A DNA stretch of 6,846 bases. Origin: Pseudomonadota bacterium (GTDB lineage Bacteria; Bdellovibrionota_B; Oligoflexia; Silvanigrellales; Silvanigrellaceae). The translations under genes and the position numbers were made by a program. The first letter of the stretch is position 1, and the number at the start of each line of letters is the position of its first letter. The stretch lies in NCBI GenBank assembly GCA_027490595.1, contig JAIXXU010000034.1, positions 1-6,846 on the forward strand, written 5' to 3'. Under the pieces are notes generated by a model that saw nothing but the letters and a program-made list of their open reading frames with translations, ran no database searches and was not told the DNA's origin. Of this stretch, positions 6,776-6,846 are shown piece after piece.

Positions 6776-6845
6776 GGATAGGACCTTTCTGATCTTGATG
6801 AAGTCGAACAACAACACGTCTTACACGACGGTTGCTAACTTCCAC
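6741..6845 (-). CDS. Possible 3' end of an upstream gene (partial)
   Basis: On the minus strand one frame is open from the window edge for 34 codons to a TAA at 6741-6743. Its residues include VEVSNRRVRRVVVRL, which loosely recalls the Asn-Arg-Arg-Val element near the C-terminus of OmpA-like peptidoglycan-binding domains. It would overlap the start of rlmB by 35 nt. The two other frames close sooner, with stops at 6835-6837 and 6821-6823, so the upstream gene could equally end there or lie further away. The evidence is thin. Confidence 0.22.
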   Translation of the reverse strand: MEVSNRRVRRVVVRLHQDQKGPIHETSFEAKSSL

Positions 6846-6846
6846 A

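Overview
The window is AT-rich DNA that looks like a low-GC Gram-negative bacterium. A SecE with three membrane helices, linked to nusG, is typical of Proteobacteria and related groups rather than Firmicutes. The finer placement (a low-GC member of Bdellovibrionota, Alphaproteobacteria or a similar lineage) cannot be settled from the sequence alone.

Most of the window (about 1050-6775) is a co-directional block on the minus strand. Read in the direction of transcription it runs: rlmB (23S rRNA 2'-O-methyltransferase), pgeF/yfiH (laccase-domain protein, sharing a 4-nt GTGA overlap with rlmB), a 66-nt gap up to the first possible secE codon with a likely promoter and a leader hairpin, secE (third subunit of the SecYEG translocon), nusG (transcription elongation and antitermination factor), and a 909-codon gene of unknown function whose GTG start lies 2 nt after the nusG stop. 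Except for the last gene, these are housekeeping genes of ribosome maturation, envelope or purine metabolism, protein export and transcription. The 909-codon gene occupies the place where most bacteria have rplK, so the usual secE-nusG-rplK-rplA-rplJ-rplL-rpoB-rpoC order is broken directly after nusG.

The first about 1050 bases, on the plus strand, have a different, accessory character. They hold the C-terminal three quarters of a zeta-toxin-like P-loop kinase (its Walker A region lies before the window). Immediately downstream is a 5'-truncated tcdA (tRNA t6A dehydratase) that retains its C-terminal two thirds but lacks the nucleotide-binding N-terminus. This looks like a recombination or deletion junction. 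The tcdA remnant and the 909-codon gene converge tail to tail with overlapping stop codons.

At the far right edge a short open frame on the minus strand may be the 3' end of another gene, with weak resemblance to an OmpA-like C-terminus. No tRNA, rRNA, CRISPR array or insertion sequence is visible. The least explained elements are the 909-residue protein in the nusG transcription unit and the zeta/tcdA junction.
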